From Treponema parvum (lineage in GTDB: Bacteria; Spirochaetota; Spirochaetia; Treponematales; Treponemataceae), in the NCBI RefSeq assembly GCF_017893965.1, contig NZ_CP054142.1, positions 1,798,001 through 1,862,000 of the forward strand: a stretch of 64,000 bases of DNA. Direction: 5' to 3'. The notes beneath the pieces were generated by a model. That model saw only the letters and a program-made list of their open reading frames with translations, searched no databases and was not told the DNA's origin. Of the stretch, positions 1-7,620 are shown one piece after another (positions within the stretch are counted from its first letter, which is position 1; every line of letters starts with the position of its first letter). The translations under genes and the position numbers were made by a program.

Positions 1-121
1 TTTTTTCTTTTGTTGTTTTTTTTACAAGCTCTGATGGAGAAGGAAGAAAATCCGCCACTAATACGGCGGAATCCAATGCTTCCATTACTGATTTCTCGGG
101 GTTACTGTAAATGCTTTTCAT
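1..121 (-). CDS. Partial CopG/ribbon-helix-helix antitoxin-like protein (N-terminus only)
   Basis: Reading leftwards from an ATG at 121, about 40 codons are open and run off the window edge. The N-terminus contains a VADFLPSPSELVKK stretch, which resembles the leader of small antitoxins of the CopG/ribbon-helix-helix type, where such a segment precedes the DNA-binding domain. An AAGGAAAG ribosome-binding site lies about 7 bases upstream of the ATG. The gene follows vapBC on the same strand after about 200 bp. The DNA-binding part is outside the window, so the family call is an inference from the leader alone. Confidence 0.5.
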   Translation of the reverse strand, partial: MKSIYSNPEKSVMEALDSAVLVADFLPSPSELVKKTTKEK

Positions 122-320
122 AGAGTTTCTTTCCTTGACGCCAATATCCTGCGCCGAAAATTCTAATGTTCTGACCGCGTATTGTAAAACGCACCGGCAA
201 ATCTCATATACATATATATTATACATACTGTTTTATGTATTTATCAACTGAAACAATTTTGAATTATTATACCCTCAACAAGAAATAGCAAGATTATGTT
301 CATAGATATTGTCCTTATCA
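122..320. other. AT-rich spacer between TA genes
   Basis: No gene is seen in these roughly 200 bases. They separate vapC from the partial antitoxin-like gene. The sequence is AT-rich. I could not find a convincing attC partner here. Confidence 0.5.
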
Positions 321-713
321 TCACTTTTTAACGATCAATCCTAAAATTTCTTCCATCGGATCAAAATCTTTGTCATTGTGTATTAACGGAAATCCGTTTT
401 CTATACAAAATGTTGCAATTATAACGTCTATTGTTTTTCTTACCGTGACGCCTTGCTTTCTTAACTTCCTATAATTATTTGCAGCTTGTATTGCAATTTC
501 TTTTCCAAGAAAATCTCTGTATTCCAGATTGTCCATAATTTGCTTTGCTATGAGGTATTCTCTGTCGTTTTTAAAGCCCTGTAAAAATTCAGTTATTATT
601 ATATCACCGGTTACTACCCTGTTGCAGATTAATTCATGATCTAAAATATCGGTATGAGGCGCATCAATCCCTTTTACATAATCAATCCAGACTGATGTAT
701 CTGCGACAATCAT
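321..713 (-). CDS. vapC: VapC-type PIN-domain toxin (ribonuclease)
   Basis: A 130-residue PIN-domain protein, full length for VapC. The expected acidic active-site residues are visible: D5 in VADTSVWID, E42 in ITEFLQG, D96 in TIDVIIA and D114/D116 in HNDKDFD. PIN toxins cleave RNA in an Mg-dependent way, typically tRNA or rRNA, when their antitoxin is degraded. The start codon overlaps the stop of the upstream vapB by 4 bp (ATGA), the usual translational coupling of such pairs. The RNA target cannot be read from the sequence. Confidence 0.9.
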   Translation of the reverse strand: MIVADTSVWIDYVKGIDAPHTDILDHELICNRVVTGDIIITEFLQGFKNDREYLIAKQIMDNLEYRDFLGKEIAIQAANNYRKLRKQGVTVRKTIDVIIATFCIENGFPLIHNDKDFDPMEEILGLIVKK

Positions 714-904
714 TTATCAAGCCTCATTTTTTCCAAATCACCGTCCCAGAATAGTTTCCCTCGAAAACTTCTTATTTTTGCCTGATTTTTTAACGTTATC
801 AAAAGTTTTAAAGCTTCTTCAACCGTTTCTTTTTTTGTTTTATAGCCGGAAACATCCAAAGCCTCGGCCATTAAGGTGTCATCGATAACAATATTTGTTC
901 TCAT
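710..904 (-). CDS. vapB: VapB-type antitoxin
   Basis: A 64-residue protein. Its N-terminal MRTNIVIDDTL strand and helix-turn-helix resemble the ribbon-helix-helix part of the short VapB family (MRTNI-IDD start). The C-terminal RSFRGKLFWDGDLEKMR segment is the sort that wraps the toxin. It is encoded immediately before vapC with a 4-bp overlap. A GGAGG Shine-Dalgarno lies on the minus strand at 919-923. It probably represses its own promoter through the inverted repeat at 927-954. Confidence 0.88.
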   Translation of the reverse strand: MRTNIVIDDTLMAEALDVSGYKTKKETVEEALKLLITLKNQAKIRSFRGKLFWDGDLEKMRLDK

Positions 905-926
905 AATAGCCCCGCCCCTCCTCCAG

Positions 927-973
927 TGTGTATATTACAAGGAAATTATACACATGACTTGATGAAAAAACAA
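927..973 (-). promoter_or_regulatory. vapBC promoter with overlapping inverted-repeat operator
   Basis: On the minus strand a TTGTTT -35 (968-973) and a perfect TATAAT -10 (945-950) are separated by 17 bases. An inverted repeat with 8-bp arms, TGTGTATA (927-934) and TATACACA (947-954), overlaps the -10 and the predicted start near 938. This is the expected arrangement for autorepression by VapB or the VapBC complex. The match is read directly; binding is inferred. Confidence 0.7.
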
Positions 974-1035
974 TGTTAAGTATTGATAAATCATTCTGTA
1001 AATAACTGAGTCTTGTTACATCCCATTAGGAGTAC

Positions 1036-1064
1036 GTCTAACATTTGCCTAACCTGCTTTTGCG
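1036..1064 (-). other. attC-like half-site (integron recombination site remnant)
   Basis: Read on the plus strand, this segment begins GTCTAACAT and continues TAACCTGC..TTTGCG. It matches 25 of 29 positions of the reverse complement of the attC-like site at 45846-45912, including the core GTTAGAC (minus strand). On the minus strand it ends just before the vapBC unit, where an attC should sit if vapBC were a cassette. The partner arm expected about 40-50 bp to the right is not evident, so this is a half-site or remnant. Confidence 0.55.
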
Positions 1065-1232
1065 CTTTGAAACGAGAGGTAGCTTATTTTTCATAGTGAT
1101 ACCTAAAAGAAATAAGGTTCTTTGTCCCAAAAGTGCATCTCGCCATGTCGGGTAAGCGTTGCGAAAATGCGTGAGCGAGGGGAAAATATCTACCGTGGAA
1201 CACAAGGCGGCGAAAACTGTCAACAATTATGC
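1065..1232. other. Intergenic segment with no supportable gene
   Basis: Open frames of about 60 codons exist on both strands, but they lack a ribosome-binding site and family resemblance. I see no gene here. The segment joins the accessory TA region to the infC promoter. Confidence 0.4.
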
Positions 1233-1262
1233 TTTACACAATATCTAATTTTATGTTATATT
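1233..1262 (+). promoter_or_regulatory. infC operon promoter
   Basis: TTTACA (1233-1238) and TATATT (1257-1262) are spaced 18 bases apart. A TG one base upstream of the -10 makes it an extended -10. The predicted start near 1269 gives a leader of about 45 nt, too short for the long pseudoknot leader that controls this operon in E. coli. Confidence 0.65.
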
Positions 1263-1313
1263 GAAAACTACGCTTATATATGTGGGTGTTTTACAAAGCA
1301 CTAAGGAGGATAG

Positions 1314-1835
1314 TTGGCAGACAATAAGGGATTACGGGTCAACGAAATGATCCGTGTACGTGAGGTCAGATTAATAGACGACGAGGGCAACCAGAAAGGG
1401 ATCGTTCCTACGCTGGAAGCGCTTAGAATGGCTAAAGAAAGAGAGCTCGACCTTGTTGAAGTTGCTCCAACGGCAAATCCGCCGGTATGTAAAATACTTA
1501 ATTTCGGCAAATACCGGTTTGAACAGGAGAAAAAGCTCCGTGACTCCAAGAAAAACCAAAAGGTATTAAAACTCAAGGAAATTCGTATGCAACCCAAAAT
1601 CGGTACGGGTGACCTTGATACAAAAGTCAAACATATACAGGAATTCTTAGACGAGGGAAATAAGGTAAAGGTGACCATCCGCTTTCGCGGGCGCGAACTC
1701 GCCCACACGGAACTCGGCTTTGATGTACTGAAAGAAGTTTTGAAAAGGCTTACTTCGGCGTATACCATCGAAAAACCTGCCGCAATGGAAGGCAAATTTA
1801 TGTCGATGACAATTTCAGGAAAAGCCAAAAACTAA
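1314..1835 (+). CDS. infC: Translation initiation factor IF-3
   Basis: A 173-residue IF-3 with the N-terminal domain ([17 protein letters not shown]), the lysine-rich linker ([16 protein letters not shown]) and the C-terminal 30S-binding domain. It binds the 30S subunit, blocks premature 50S joining and monitors the initiator tRNA. The start is TTG at 1314, chosen because homologues begin at this residue and because AAGGAGGA lies at 1303-1310. A non-AUG start is usual for infC; in E. coli an AUU start underlies autoregulation, and whether UUG serves that here is unknown. It is followed by rpmI and rplT with 14-bp and 13-bp gaps, the conserved operon. Confidence 0.97.
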   Translation: MADNKGLRVNEMIRVREVRLIDDEGNQKGIVPTLEALRMAKERELDLVEVAPTANPPVCKILNFGKYRFEQEKKLRDSKKNQKVLKLKEIRMQPKIGTGDLDTKVKHIQEFLDEGNKVKVTIRFRGRELAHTELGFDVLKEVLKRLTSAYTIEKPAAMEGKFMSMTISGKAKN

Positions 1836-1849
1836 TTGAGGTAAAAGAA

Positions 1850-2050
1850 ATGCCTAAGATGAAGACAAAGAAATCCGCCTCCGGTCGGTTTTCACTTACA
1901 AGCTCCGGTAAGGTAAAGTACAAAAAGATGAACCTTCGTCATATTTTGACAAAGCGTTCTCCAAAGCGCAAAAGACAGCTGCGCGCAGCCGGAATTCTTT
2001 CTGAAGCCGATGCAAAGAAAGTCCGTAAACAGATGCTGCCCTACGGTTAA
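1850..2050 (+). CDS. rpmI: 50S ribosomal protein L35
   Basis: A 66-residue, very basic protein beginning MPKMKTKKSASGRF, with the conserved LRHILTKRSPKRKRQLR segment. Length and motifs are standard for bL35. It sits between infC and rplT in the canonical operon. A GAGGTAA ribosome-binding site precedes the ATG. It is a structural component of the large subunit. Confidence 0.97.
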   Translation: MPKMKTKKSASGRFSLTSSGKVKYKKMNLRHILTKRSPKRKRQLRAAGILSEADAKKVRKQMLPYG

Positions 2051-2063
2051 TGAGGTATAAACT

Positions 2064-2423
2064 ATGTCGAGAGCAATAGACGGAACAAAACGTAAAAACC
2101 GCCGCGTCAAAATCCTAAAACTTGCAAAGGGATTCAGAGGACGCAGAGCAACAAACTATAAGGCTGCGAAAGACGCCGTTACAAAGGCGCTGACTCACGC
2201 TTATGTCGATCGCCGTGACCGCAAGGGCTCTTTCCGCCGCTTGTGGATAGCGCGTATAAACGCGGCAGTCCGAGACGAAGGCTTGAGCTATTCGCGCTTT
2301 ATGGACGGATTGAATAAGGCCGGAATCATATTGAACCGCAAGGCCTTGTCCAATATGGCAATAGAAGATCCCGCGGCTTTTAAATCGGTCGTAGAATCCG
2401 CCAAAAAGGCGCTGCAGGCGTAA
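2064..2423 (+). CDS. rplT: 50S ribosomal protein L20
   Basis: A 119-residue basic protein with the hallmark [19 protein letters not shown] and [20 protein letters not shown] segments of bL20. It binds 23S rRNA early in 50S assembly, and in other bacteria L20 represses this operon. GAGG precedes the ATG by 7-8 bases. It is the third gene of the infC-rpmI-rplT operon and is followed after 5 bp by the coiled-coil gene. Confidence 0.97.
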   Translation: MSRAIDGTKRKNRRVKILKLAKGFRGRRATNYKAAKDAVTKALTHAYVDRRDRKGSFRRLWIARINAAVRDEGLSYSRFMDGLNKAGIILNRKALSNMAIEDPAAFKSVVESAKKALQA

Positions 2424-2428
2424 AGAAT

Positions 2429-2950
2429 ATGATCTCCCTCGATCAAGTTTTGCTTTTGGAAGAAAAAGTTGAAAGCGCTGTGCAAAAAATCGCGCAGCTT
2501 AATCAGGAAAATGATGCTTTGCGTACAAAGTGCACAGAGCTCACAAAAGCACTTTCCGAAAAAACGGAGCAGCTTTCATCTTTTATTACAGATCAAAGCA
2601 AGATCGAGGAAGGAATTTTAAAAGCGTTGGAGAGACTCAATTCGGTAGAAAATTCCGTATTAAAGACGGCCTCTCTGACGCGCAAAATAATATCCGAAGA
2701 TCCTGCGGCAGCCGTTTCGCCCGTGCAAACTCAACGGCAGAGTGCACAACAAGACGGCGGTAAAGAAATCGGAATGCATGAAACATCCGAAAAGCTCCCC
2801 GCAGAACAGGAAAAAACACACTCCGCTCCGGAAAACAGGAGCGCAAACCAAGTTCCACAGGACAAGTTGTTCGACCTTCCGTCTCAAGAGACGGATGAAG
2901 ATCAGTCTATGCCTACGATAGGTGAGAACGGTCAATTTGACATATTTTAA
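2429..2950 (+). CDS. Coiled-coil protein, ZapB-like cell-division candidate
   Basis: A 173-residue protein. Residues 1-90 form a heptad-rich coiled coil (VLLLEEKVESAVQKIAQLNQEN...). They are followed by a polar, low-complexity tail rich in Gln, Glu and Ser that ends in a short hydrophobic DIF. The coiled-coil half resembles ZapB or the N-termini of division-ring adaptors. It lies directly upstream of zapA (21 bp), which supports a Z-ring role. The tail is longer than in E. coli ZapB. It is translated 5 bp after rplT, so it is likely co-expressed with ribosomal proteins. The assignment is inference from the fold type and context. Confidence 0.55.
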   Translation: MISLDQVLLLEEKVESAVQKIAQLNQENDALRTKCTELTKALSEKTEQLSSFITDQSKIEEGILKALERLNSVENSVLKTASLTRKIISEDPAAAVSPVQTQRQSAQQDGGKEIGMHETSEKLPAEQEKTHSAPENRSANQVPQDKLFDLPSQETDEDQSMPTIGENGQFDIF

Positions 2951-2971
2951 TCCGCATTTGAAAGGTTTGCG

Positions 2972-3274
2972 ATGGGAACGTTAAAAATAGACATCCTTGG
3001 ATCTTCTTTTACCATACAGGCAAAAGAAGACGATGAATATTTAAAAAAACTTTTATCGTATTACAAACGAATAGCGGACGAAATAGAAGAAAATGCGGGA
3101 CTCAAAGACCAATTGCAGACGGCCATACTCACAGGAATTATGATCTGCGACGAGTTATACAAAGAAAAATCCAAAATTGCAAGATTTTCCAAAAACAGCT
3201 TGAATTCGGACGACGAAGCCGAAAGGCTTACCCTCGCAATGATACAAAAAATCGATAAAGCTCTTCAAAAATGA
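2972..3274 (+). CDS. zapA: Cell division protein ZapA
   Basis: A 100-residue protein with the ZapA pattern: an N-terminal strand pair (LKIDILGSSFTIQAKEDDEYL), a helical ILTGIMICDELYKEK segment and a C-terminal coiled coil. ZapA binds FtsZ and bundles protofilaments at mid-cell. The stop overlaps the start of the next gene by 4 bp (ATGA). Its placement after a ZapB-like coiled coil suggests a small division module tacked onto the ribosomal-protein operon. Confidence 0.8.
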   Translation: MGTLKIDILGSSFTIQAKEDDEYLKKLLSYYKRIADEIEENAGLKDQLQTAILTGIMICDELYKEKSKIARFSKNSLNSDDEAERLTLAMIQKIDKALQK

Positions 3275-3762
3275 CAGTATGGGTCGATGCGGATTCATGC
3301 CCGCGCTTGGTCCGGAATTATCTTATCCGTTACACAAAAAAATTTAACATTCCCATAATTTTTGCGGCAAACCGCCAAATACCGCAGCCGAGTTCTCACC
3401 CGCTTTTTAAAATGATAATATGCGGCGAAGCAAAAGACTCTGCGGACAACTATATAACATCGAACGCTGAGGCGCAGGACATTGTAATAACGCGCGACAT
3501 TCTTCTTGCGGACAGGCTGGTAAAAAAAAGCGTTACCGTGTTAAATGACAGGGGAACGGTTTACAGCAAAGAAAACATAGGCCGAAGGCTTTCGGAAAGG
3601 AATTTAAGTCTTCAGTTTTCACAGTTTGGACTCATCGAACACAAAAAAAACAATTACGGTAAAGAAGAATTTTCAAAATTCGCGGCCGGTTTTGATAAAG
3701 AAATTCAAAAACTGCTTAAAAAAGCCGCCGTGAGCGAAAAACCGACGCAATCAGTGCGATAA
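3271..3762 (+). CDS. UPF0178/YaiI-YqxD family protein
   Basis: A 163-residue protein with the conserved VWVDADSCP N-terminus, DSADNYI, the IVITRDILLADRLV block and the VLNDRGTVY motif of the UPF0178 (DUF188, YaiI/YqxD) family. The acidic residues and fold suggest a PIN-like nuclease, but no activity is established. The ATG overlaps the zapA stop. About 60 bp follow before the convergent HD-GYP gene. Confidence 0.88.
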   Translation: MTVWVDADSCPRLVRNYLIRYTKKFNIPIIFAANRQIPQPSSHPLFKMIICGEAKDSADNYITSNAEAQDIVITRDILLADRLVKKSVTVLNDRGTVYSKENIGRRLSERNLSLQFSQFGLIEHKKNNYGKEEFSKFAAGFDKEIQKLLKKAAVSEKPTQSVR

Positions 3763-3825
3763 CCGCCGACCCGAGAACAACCGCCGATCGACCGAGCGAT
3801 AAGCAATATCCGATTATATCTGCCG

Positions 3826-5061
3826 TTAATCCTCGTCCGGATGCAAGCGATAGATCGAAAGTATGCGATCCTGAACCTGCAAAAACGCGTCGACTACCTC
3901 AGGATCAAAGTGAGAGCCGGAACTCTTTTTAATTTCTTCTATGGCGTCTTCCACGCTCCACGCTTCCTTATAGGATCTTTTGTGACTCAGAGCGTCAAAC
4001 ACATCGGCGACTGCGACTATTCTGGCGGCTAAAGGAATTTTTTTGCCCTTTAAATGTTTTGCCGGCGGAATGGGCTTACCTATGACAAAATCGTCAAGAT
4101 TTACCTGCCCTGGGTATCCGCTTTCTCCGCCGTCCCACCTTTCATGGTGATGCAGAGTAACTTCGTAAGACATCTTATCGGTTTCGGTATTTCCTTTTTC
4201 AAACAGTTTAGCGCCCAAACACGTATGTCCCATTATTATGGAACGCTCGTCGATTTCAAGCCTGGGATAAGTCTTTTTTAAGATCATATCGGGAATGCCG
4301 ATCTTTCCGATATCGTGAAATTTCGCCGCAATGCGAAGGTTATCGCGGAAATGCACCCTTTCCGTAGGAGGCACATTATGATTTTGAGCCCAGCAGTCAT
4401 AAATTTCAACCGAAAAGCGGGAAACTCTTTCAACATGTCTGTACGTCTCTTTAGGATCGCGGAACGAAGCCATCAAAAGCATTCTGCGGATCATTTCGTC
4501 CGATAAAGATGTGTGTTCCAAAACCTGAGCAGCGCTTGAAACAAACTGAGAAAGGTAAAGTTTCGCGTCCCTCCCGAAAGGTATGACATTGGAATTTTCA
4601 TCCTTCGCATTTATCATCTGCAAAACGCCAATGACCTTTCCCATCGAAGACTTCAGAGGAATCGTGTAGACGGAACGAGTTCTGTACTCCGTCACCATAT
4701 CGGTACCGGAGTTGAACGAATAAGGGAGATCGGAAGGAATACTATAAGCGTCTTTAATATTCAATTCTTTTCCGGTGAGGGCTACATAGCCGGACATTGA
4801 TTTATCGTCTATCGGAAAAGAAAAATACGTGTAAGGAATTTTTCCGCCGGCAGTACGCTTTGCAACGGTATCGTTTTGCGCATATTTAATGTGCAGATGA
4901 TTTCCTATAACAAAATACACGGACCCGGCGTCCGCATTCACTATTTTACGCGCTTCCGTCAAAATATGTTCGAACAATACGTCCAAATCCTGTATGCGGG
5001 AAAACCGCCTGACAACTTCAATAATGCTTTGTAACTTTTTTGCTTTGGTATTTTTAACCAT
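3826..5061 (-). CDS. GAF domain / HD-GYP phosphodiesterase
   Basis: A 411-residue cytoplasmic protein. A GAF sensor domain covers about 15-185. An HD-GYP domain covers about 195-400, with the metal motif H249-D250 (FHDIGKIGIPD), HHHERWD at 304-310 and GYP at 315-317. HD-GYP enzymes hydrolyse cyclic di-GMP, so this is probably a ligand-responsive c-di-GMP phosphodiesterase. Between HHERWDG and GYP there are two extra residues (GES) compared with the usual HHExxDGxGYP. No transmembrane helix is seen. A TATATT hexamer (5068-5073) lies 6 nt before the ATG with no Shine-Dalgarno, so the mRNA may be leaderless. Confidence 0.9.
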   Translation of the reverse strand: MVKNTKAKKLQSIIEVVRRFSRIQDLDVLFEHILTEARKIVNADAGSVYFVIGNHLHIKYAQNDTVAKRTAGGKIPYTYFSFPIDDKSMSGYVALTGKELNIKDAYSIPSDLPYSFNSGTDMVTEYRTRSVYTIPLKSSMGKVIGVLQMINAKDENSNVIPFGRDAKLYLSQFVSSAAQVLEHTSLSDEMIRRMLLMASFRDPKETYRHVERVSRFSVEIYDCWAQNHNVPPTERVHFRDNLRIAAKFHDIGKIGIPDMILKKTYPRLEIDERSIIMGHTCLGAKLFEKGNTETDKMSYEVTLHHHERWDGGESGYPGQVNLDDFVIGKPIPPAKHLKGKKIPLAARIVAVADVFDALSHKRSYKEAWSVEDAIEEIKKSSGSHFDPEVVDAFLQVQDRILSIYRLHPDED

Positions 5062-5139
5062 GTTTTAAATATATACCGTTTTGAAAATAAAAACAATAAT
5101 TCACTCAAATATCAAGCTTTGGAAATATCAGCTGATAAT

Positions 5140-5211
5140 GTTATGCTTTCGGCTAGAACCCGTCTGCTTAGCCGCGGTCGAGCTTTTAGAGTAGAATTCT
5201 GTAAGCATAAC
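5140..5211. repeat. Intergenic imperfect inverted repeat
   Basis: GTTATGCTT (5140-5148) and its exact complement AAGCATAAC (5203-5211) face each other across about 54 bases. Flanking TAGAA/TTCT bases extend the symmetry. The region lies between two minus-strand genes and holds no gene. It may be a transcript-end hairpin or a degenerate small repeat. Confidence 0.4.
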
Positions 5212-5299
5212 GCTCGAAGCGGCACGCAACCGGAACCTCGCCTTCGCATCTCGTTTCCAAAACTCGCCATTCAGTAGGCACACTAAAGGGTTGGGAAAC

Positions 5300-6154
5300 T
5301 TAAATAAGTTCCGGCTTTTGAATAAGTGCAAAAAACAAGGGGCCCGCGCCGTTTTGTCTGTCGGGAAGAATATGAAACCCGTATTTTGAAGGCTCCGCCG
5401 AAGGCATGTCCGCACGGGTAAATTTCTTTATGGCATCTATCAAAGGCGGCGGCTGCTTTTCGCCTTGAAAAACGGCCTTGGCTTGCGGAAATTTTGTCAA
5501 AAGGCGGTCTATTATATCGTCGTTTTCATAAGAAGACAGAGAACAAGTGGAATAAAGCAAAAATCCTCCAGGAGAAAGCACACGGTATGCCGAAGAAAGC
5601 AATGCCCACTGTTCGATCGCCAGTGTCCTTATACGCGAAGGCGACCACTCGAGAAGATACTTTGAATCGGAAATGATATGACGCTCAGAAGAACAGGGAG
5701 CGTCAAGCAAAATACGGTCAAAATATTCGGATCGTTTTACGCACCATTTTGCGCCGTCGCTGCACACGATCGACACCCTTTCATACACGCTTTGCGGCAA
5801 AGAGTCAAGGCACACTTTTAGAAGCCTTTGTTTTCTTGAAACGGAACGGTCGTTCGCCGTAAGCCTTGCGTCACCGTCCATGAGAGAAGCAAGCACCAAG
5901 GCTTTTCCGCCCGGAGCGGCGCATAAGTCAAGTATGTTTTTAGCTCCTTTAAGCGGCAGGGCTGCTGCGGCGGCTACGCTTCCCGCGTCAAGAAAATAAG
6001 TTTTTTCACCGCCGGCATTCCATTCCGCGTAGCGCGGGGATCCGCAAAGAGCTTCTTTTAAAGCCGGCCATCTTTCGGCAAACAGACCTGAGTAGAACGC
6101 TTCAAAGCCCGATTCTCCGCGTAACTTTTCTTTTTCCCGTATTTTTTTGCTCAC
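5300..6154 (-). CDS. RsmB/NSUN-family RNA (cytosine-5) methyltransferase
   Basis: A 284-residue SAM-dependent methyltransferase. Motif I is ILDLCAAPGGKAL. Motif IV is LLDAPCSSE with the Cys used for product release, and motif VI is LYSTCSLS with the nucleophilic Cys. The final GFHILPDRQNGAGPLFFALIQK block is typical of the RsmB/RsmF/NSUN family that makes m5C in rRNA or tRNA. It lacks the NusB-like N-terminal domain of full-length RsmB, so the exact substrate is not decided. Its start overlaps the stop of the upstream GH3 gene by 4 bp. Confidence 0.88.
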   Translation of the reverse strand: MSKKIREKEKLRGESGFEAFYSGLFAERWPALKEALCGSPRYAEWNAGGEKTYFLDAGSVAAAAALPLKGAKNILDLCAAPGGKALVLASLMDGDARLTANDRSVSRKQRLLKVCLDSLPQSVYERVSIVCSDGAKWCVKRSEYFDRILLDAPCSSERHIISDSKYLLEWSPSRIRTLAIEQWALLSSAYRVLSPGGFLLYSTCSLSSYENDDIIDRLLTKFPQAKAVFQGEKQPPPLIDAIKKFTRADMPSAEPSKYGFHILPDRQNGAGPLFFALIQKPELI

Positions 6155-7563
6155 ATTTTTATCCCCGCGCTTTCACTTCCGGAAGCAAAACTCTTGTCCT
6201 GTGAAAGTAAAAATTCCTGCCTGTAAATTTCAATGTTTTCAGAACGGGCCGCGGAAAAACGCTTCAAGCGTTTTTCCGCGGATTCGGGAAGATGTGCACG
6301 CACAAAATAATTCCCGCCTTCATCACAGCAAACGCACAGTATGTTCTTTTTGATTTTCCAATTTATCATACGTTTTACGGCTTCGTCTACGCGGCGGCGG
6401 AATTCAGAATCTTTTTGGGTTTCCCTTATAAGTATGCCTGCAAAAGGCGCAAAGCGTTTTTCTGAAATCATAATACAGTCTATGCCGGCTTTTACAGCCA
6501 TAACCGCCGCTTTTTCAGGCGGAAATCCGTTTTTCTGCAAAGCGTCCATAAAAATATCGTCGGAGACAACTATTCCTTCATGTCCCAGACCGGCGCGCAA
6601 AACTTCGCTTATCCAATAAGACGACAGGCAGGCAGGATTTTTCGCATCATGAGCGTCAGCATCATGAGCATCAAAAGAAGCGAATCTTGCATGTGTCATC
6701 AATACGCCGGAAGGCTGTCTCATAACAAGCCTCCCGAACGGAATAAGAGCATTTTTTTTAAGCTCTGCCTTGTTCCATGTAATTTCAGGCAGCCCCGAAT
6801 GAGGATCCGTACTCGTATTCCCCGGAAAATGCTTTAAAATGCAGCCGACGCCGCCGTTTTCAAAGCCGTTTAAGGCTGCCGTGCCGTAGGCGATCACATC
6901 TGCGACGCCGCCGTAACTGCGGTCGCCTAAAAAAAGCCGGTTTTCATCGTTTTCAGGTTCCGCCACGGGCGCAAGGTTCATATGAAATCCCAATTCCTTC
7001 ATCTGCATGCCTTGCAAAAAATACAAGCGATACGCTTTTTCTACGCTTAGACGTTCACGGACGCGTTTGTTCGAAGGGAGAGGACCTGCAATACCGCGAA
7101 GACGGCTTACCGCGCCGCCTTCCTGATCCAAGGCCGAAAACGGAGGAACTATATTGTTTTTTACACAAAAATCCCGGATAGAGTCGTTAAATGCGATAAT
7201 CTTTTCAGGCGAATGCGCGATATTGTAAGAAAAAAACAGGCAGCCTCCGGGAACAAGATAGCGCTCTCCGCCTTTATCGTAAACGGAAGCGGAACGCTCG
7301 ACCGGAAAAAATTTATCGCTTCCGACAATATTCACAAGAAAAAGTTGGGAAATTTTTTGCTCTTCCGGCAAGGACGATATATATGAGCGAACGGCTTCGT
7401 CTTGTTTTTTTTGAATTTCAATGAGAGCCGCCTGCGTTTTATTCGCAGAAGCGCGTGCAAAACGCTCCTTTTTAGACAATGAAGCCGAATTTTGGCGGCA
7501 TGACAAAAAAACGCAGCAAGCTGTAAAAATAAAAACGGACAAAAAAACTTTTGTTTTTTTCAT
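6151..7563 (-). CDS. Glycoside hydrolase family 3 lipoprotein (NagZ-like beta-N-acetylhexosaminidase)
   Basis: A 470-residue exported protein. The signal peptide ends in FLSC (Cys22), a relaxed spirochaetal lipobox. GH3 motifs are DQEGGAVSRL (146-155), KHFPG (244-248), DPHSGLP (253-259, the His/Asp dyad of the NagZ group) and VVSDD (332-336, containing the nucleophile). NagZ enzymes release GlcNAc during peptidoglycan turnover; here the enzyme would act outside the inner membrane. An HDADAHDA insertion around 300-307 is unusual. AAGGA precedes the ATG. The gene lies between the TRAP operon and the RNA methyltransferase on the same strand. Confidence 0.85.
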   Translation of the reverse strand: MKKTKVFLSVFIFTACCVFLSCRQNSASLSKKERFARASANKTQAALIEIQKKQDEAVRSYISSLPEEQKISQLFLVNIVGSDKFFPVERSASVYDKGGERYLVPGGCLFFSYNIAHSPEKIIAFNDSIRDFCVKNNIVPPFSALDQEGGAVSRLRGIAGPLPSNKRVRERLSVEKAYRLYFLQGMQMKELGFHMNLAPVAEPENDENRLFLGDRSYGGVADVIAYGTAALNGFENGGVGCILKHFPGNTSTDPHSGLPEITWNKAELKKNALIPFGRLVMRQPSGVLMTHARFASFDAHDADAHDAKNPACLSSYWISEVLRAGLGHEGIVVSDDIFMDALQKNGFPPEKAAVMAVKAGIDCIMISEKRFAPFAGILIRETQKDSEFRRRVDEAVKRMINWKIKKNILCVCCDEGGNYFVRAHLPESAEKRLKRFSAARSENIEIYRQEFLLSQDKSFASGSESAGIKM

Positions 7564-7620
7564 ACAATCCTTAAAATTCAGCCGCCGAACAAAATATCAA
7601 TTAATTTGCAATGCGGCAAC

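Noticed and set aside
1038-1226. Small frames on both strands before infC
   Set aside because: No ribosome-binding site, mutually overlapping, and they coincide with the attC-like half-site and promoter region.
1269-1313. Long L20-binding leader upstream of infC
   Set aside because: The predicted leader is only about 45 nt and shows no long-range pairing like the E. coli operon leader.
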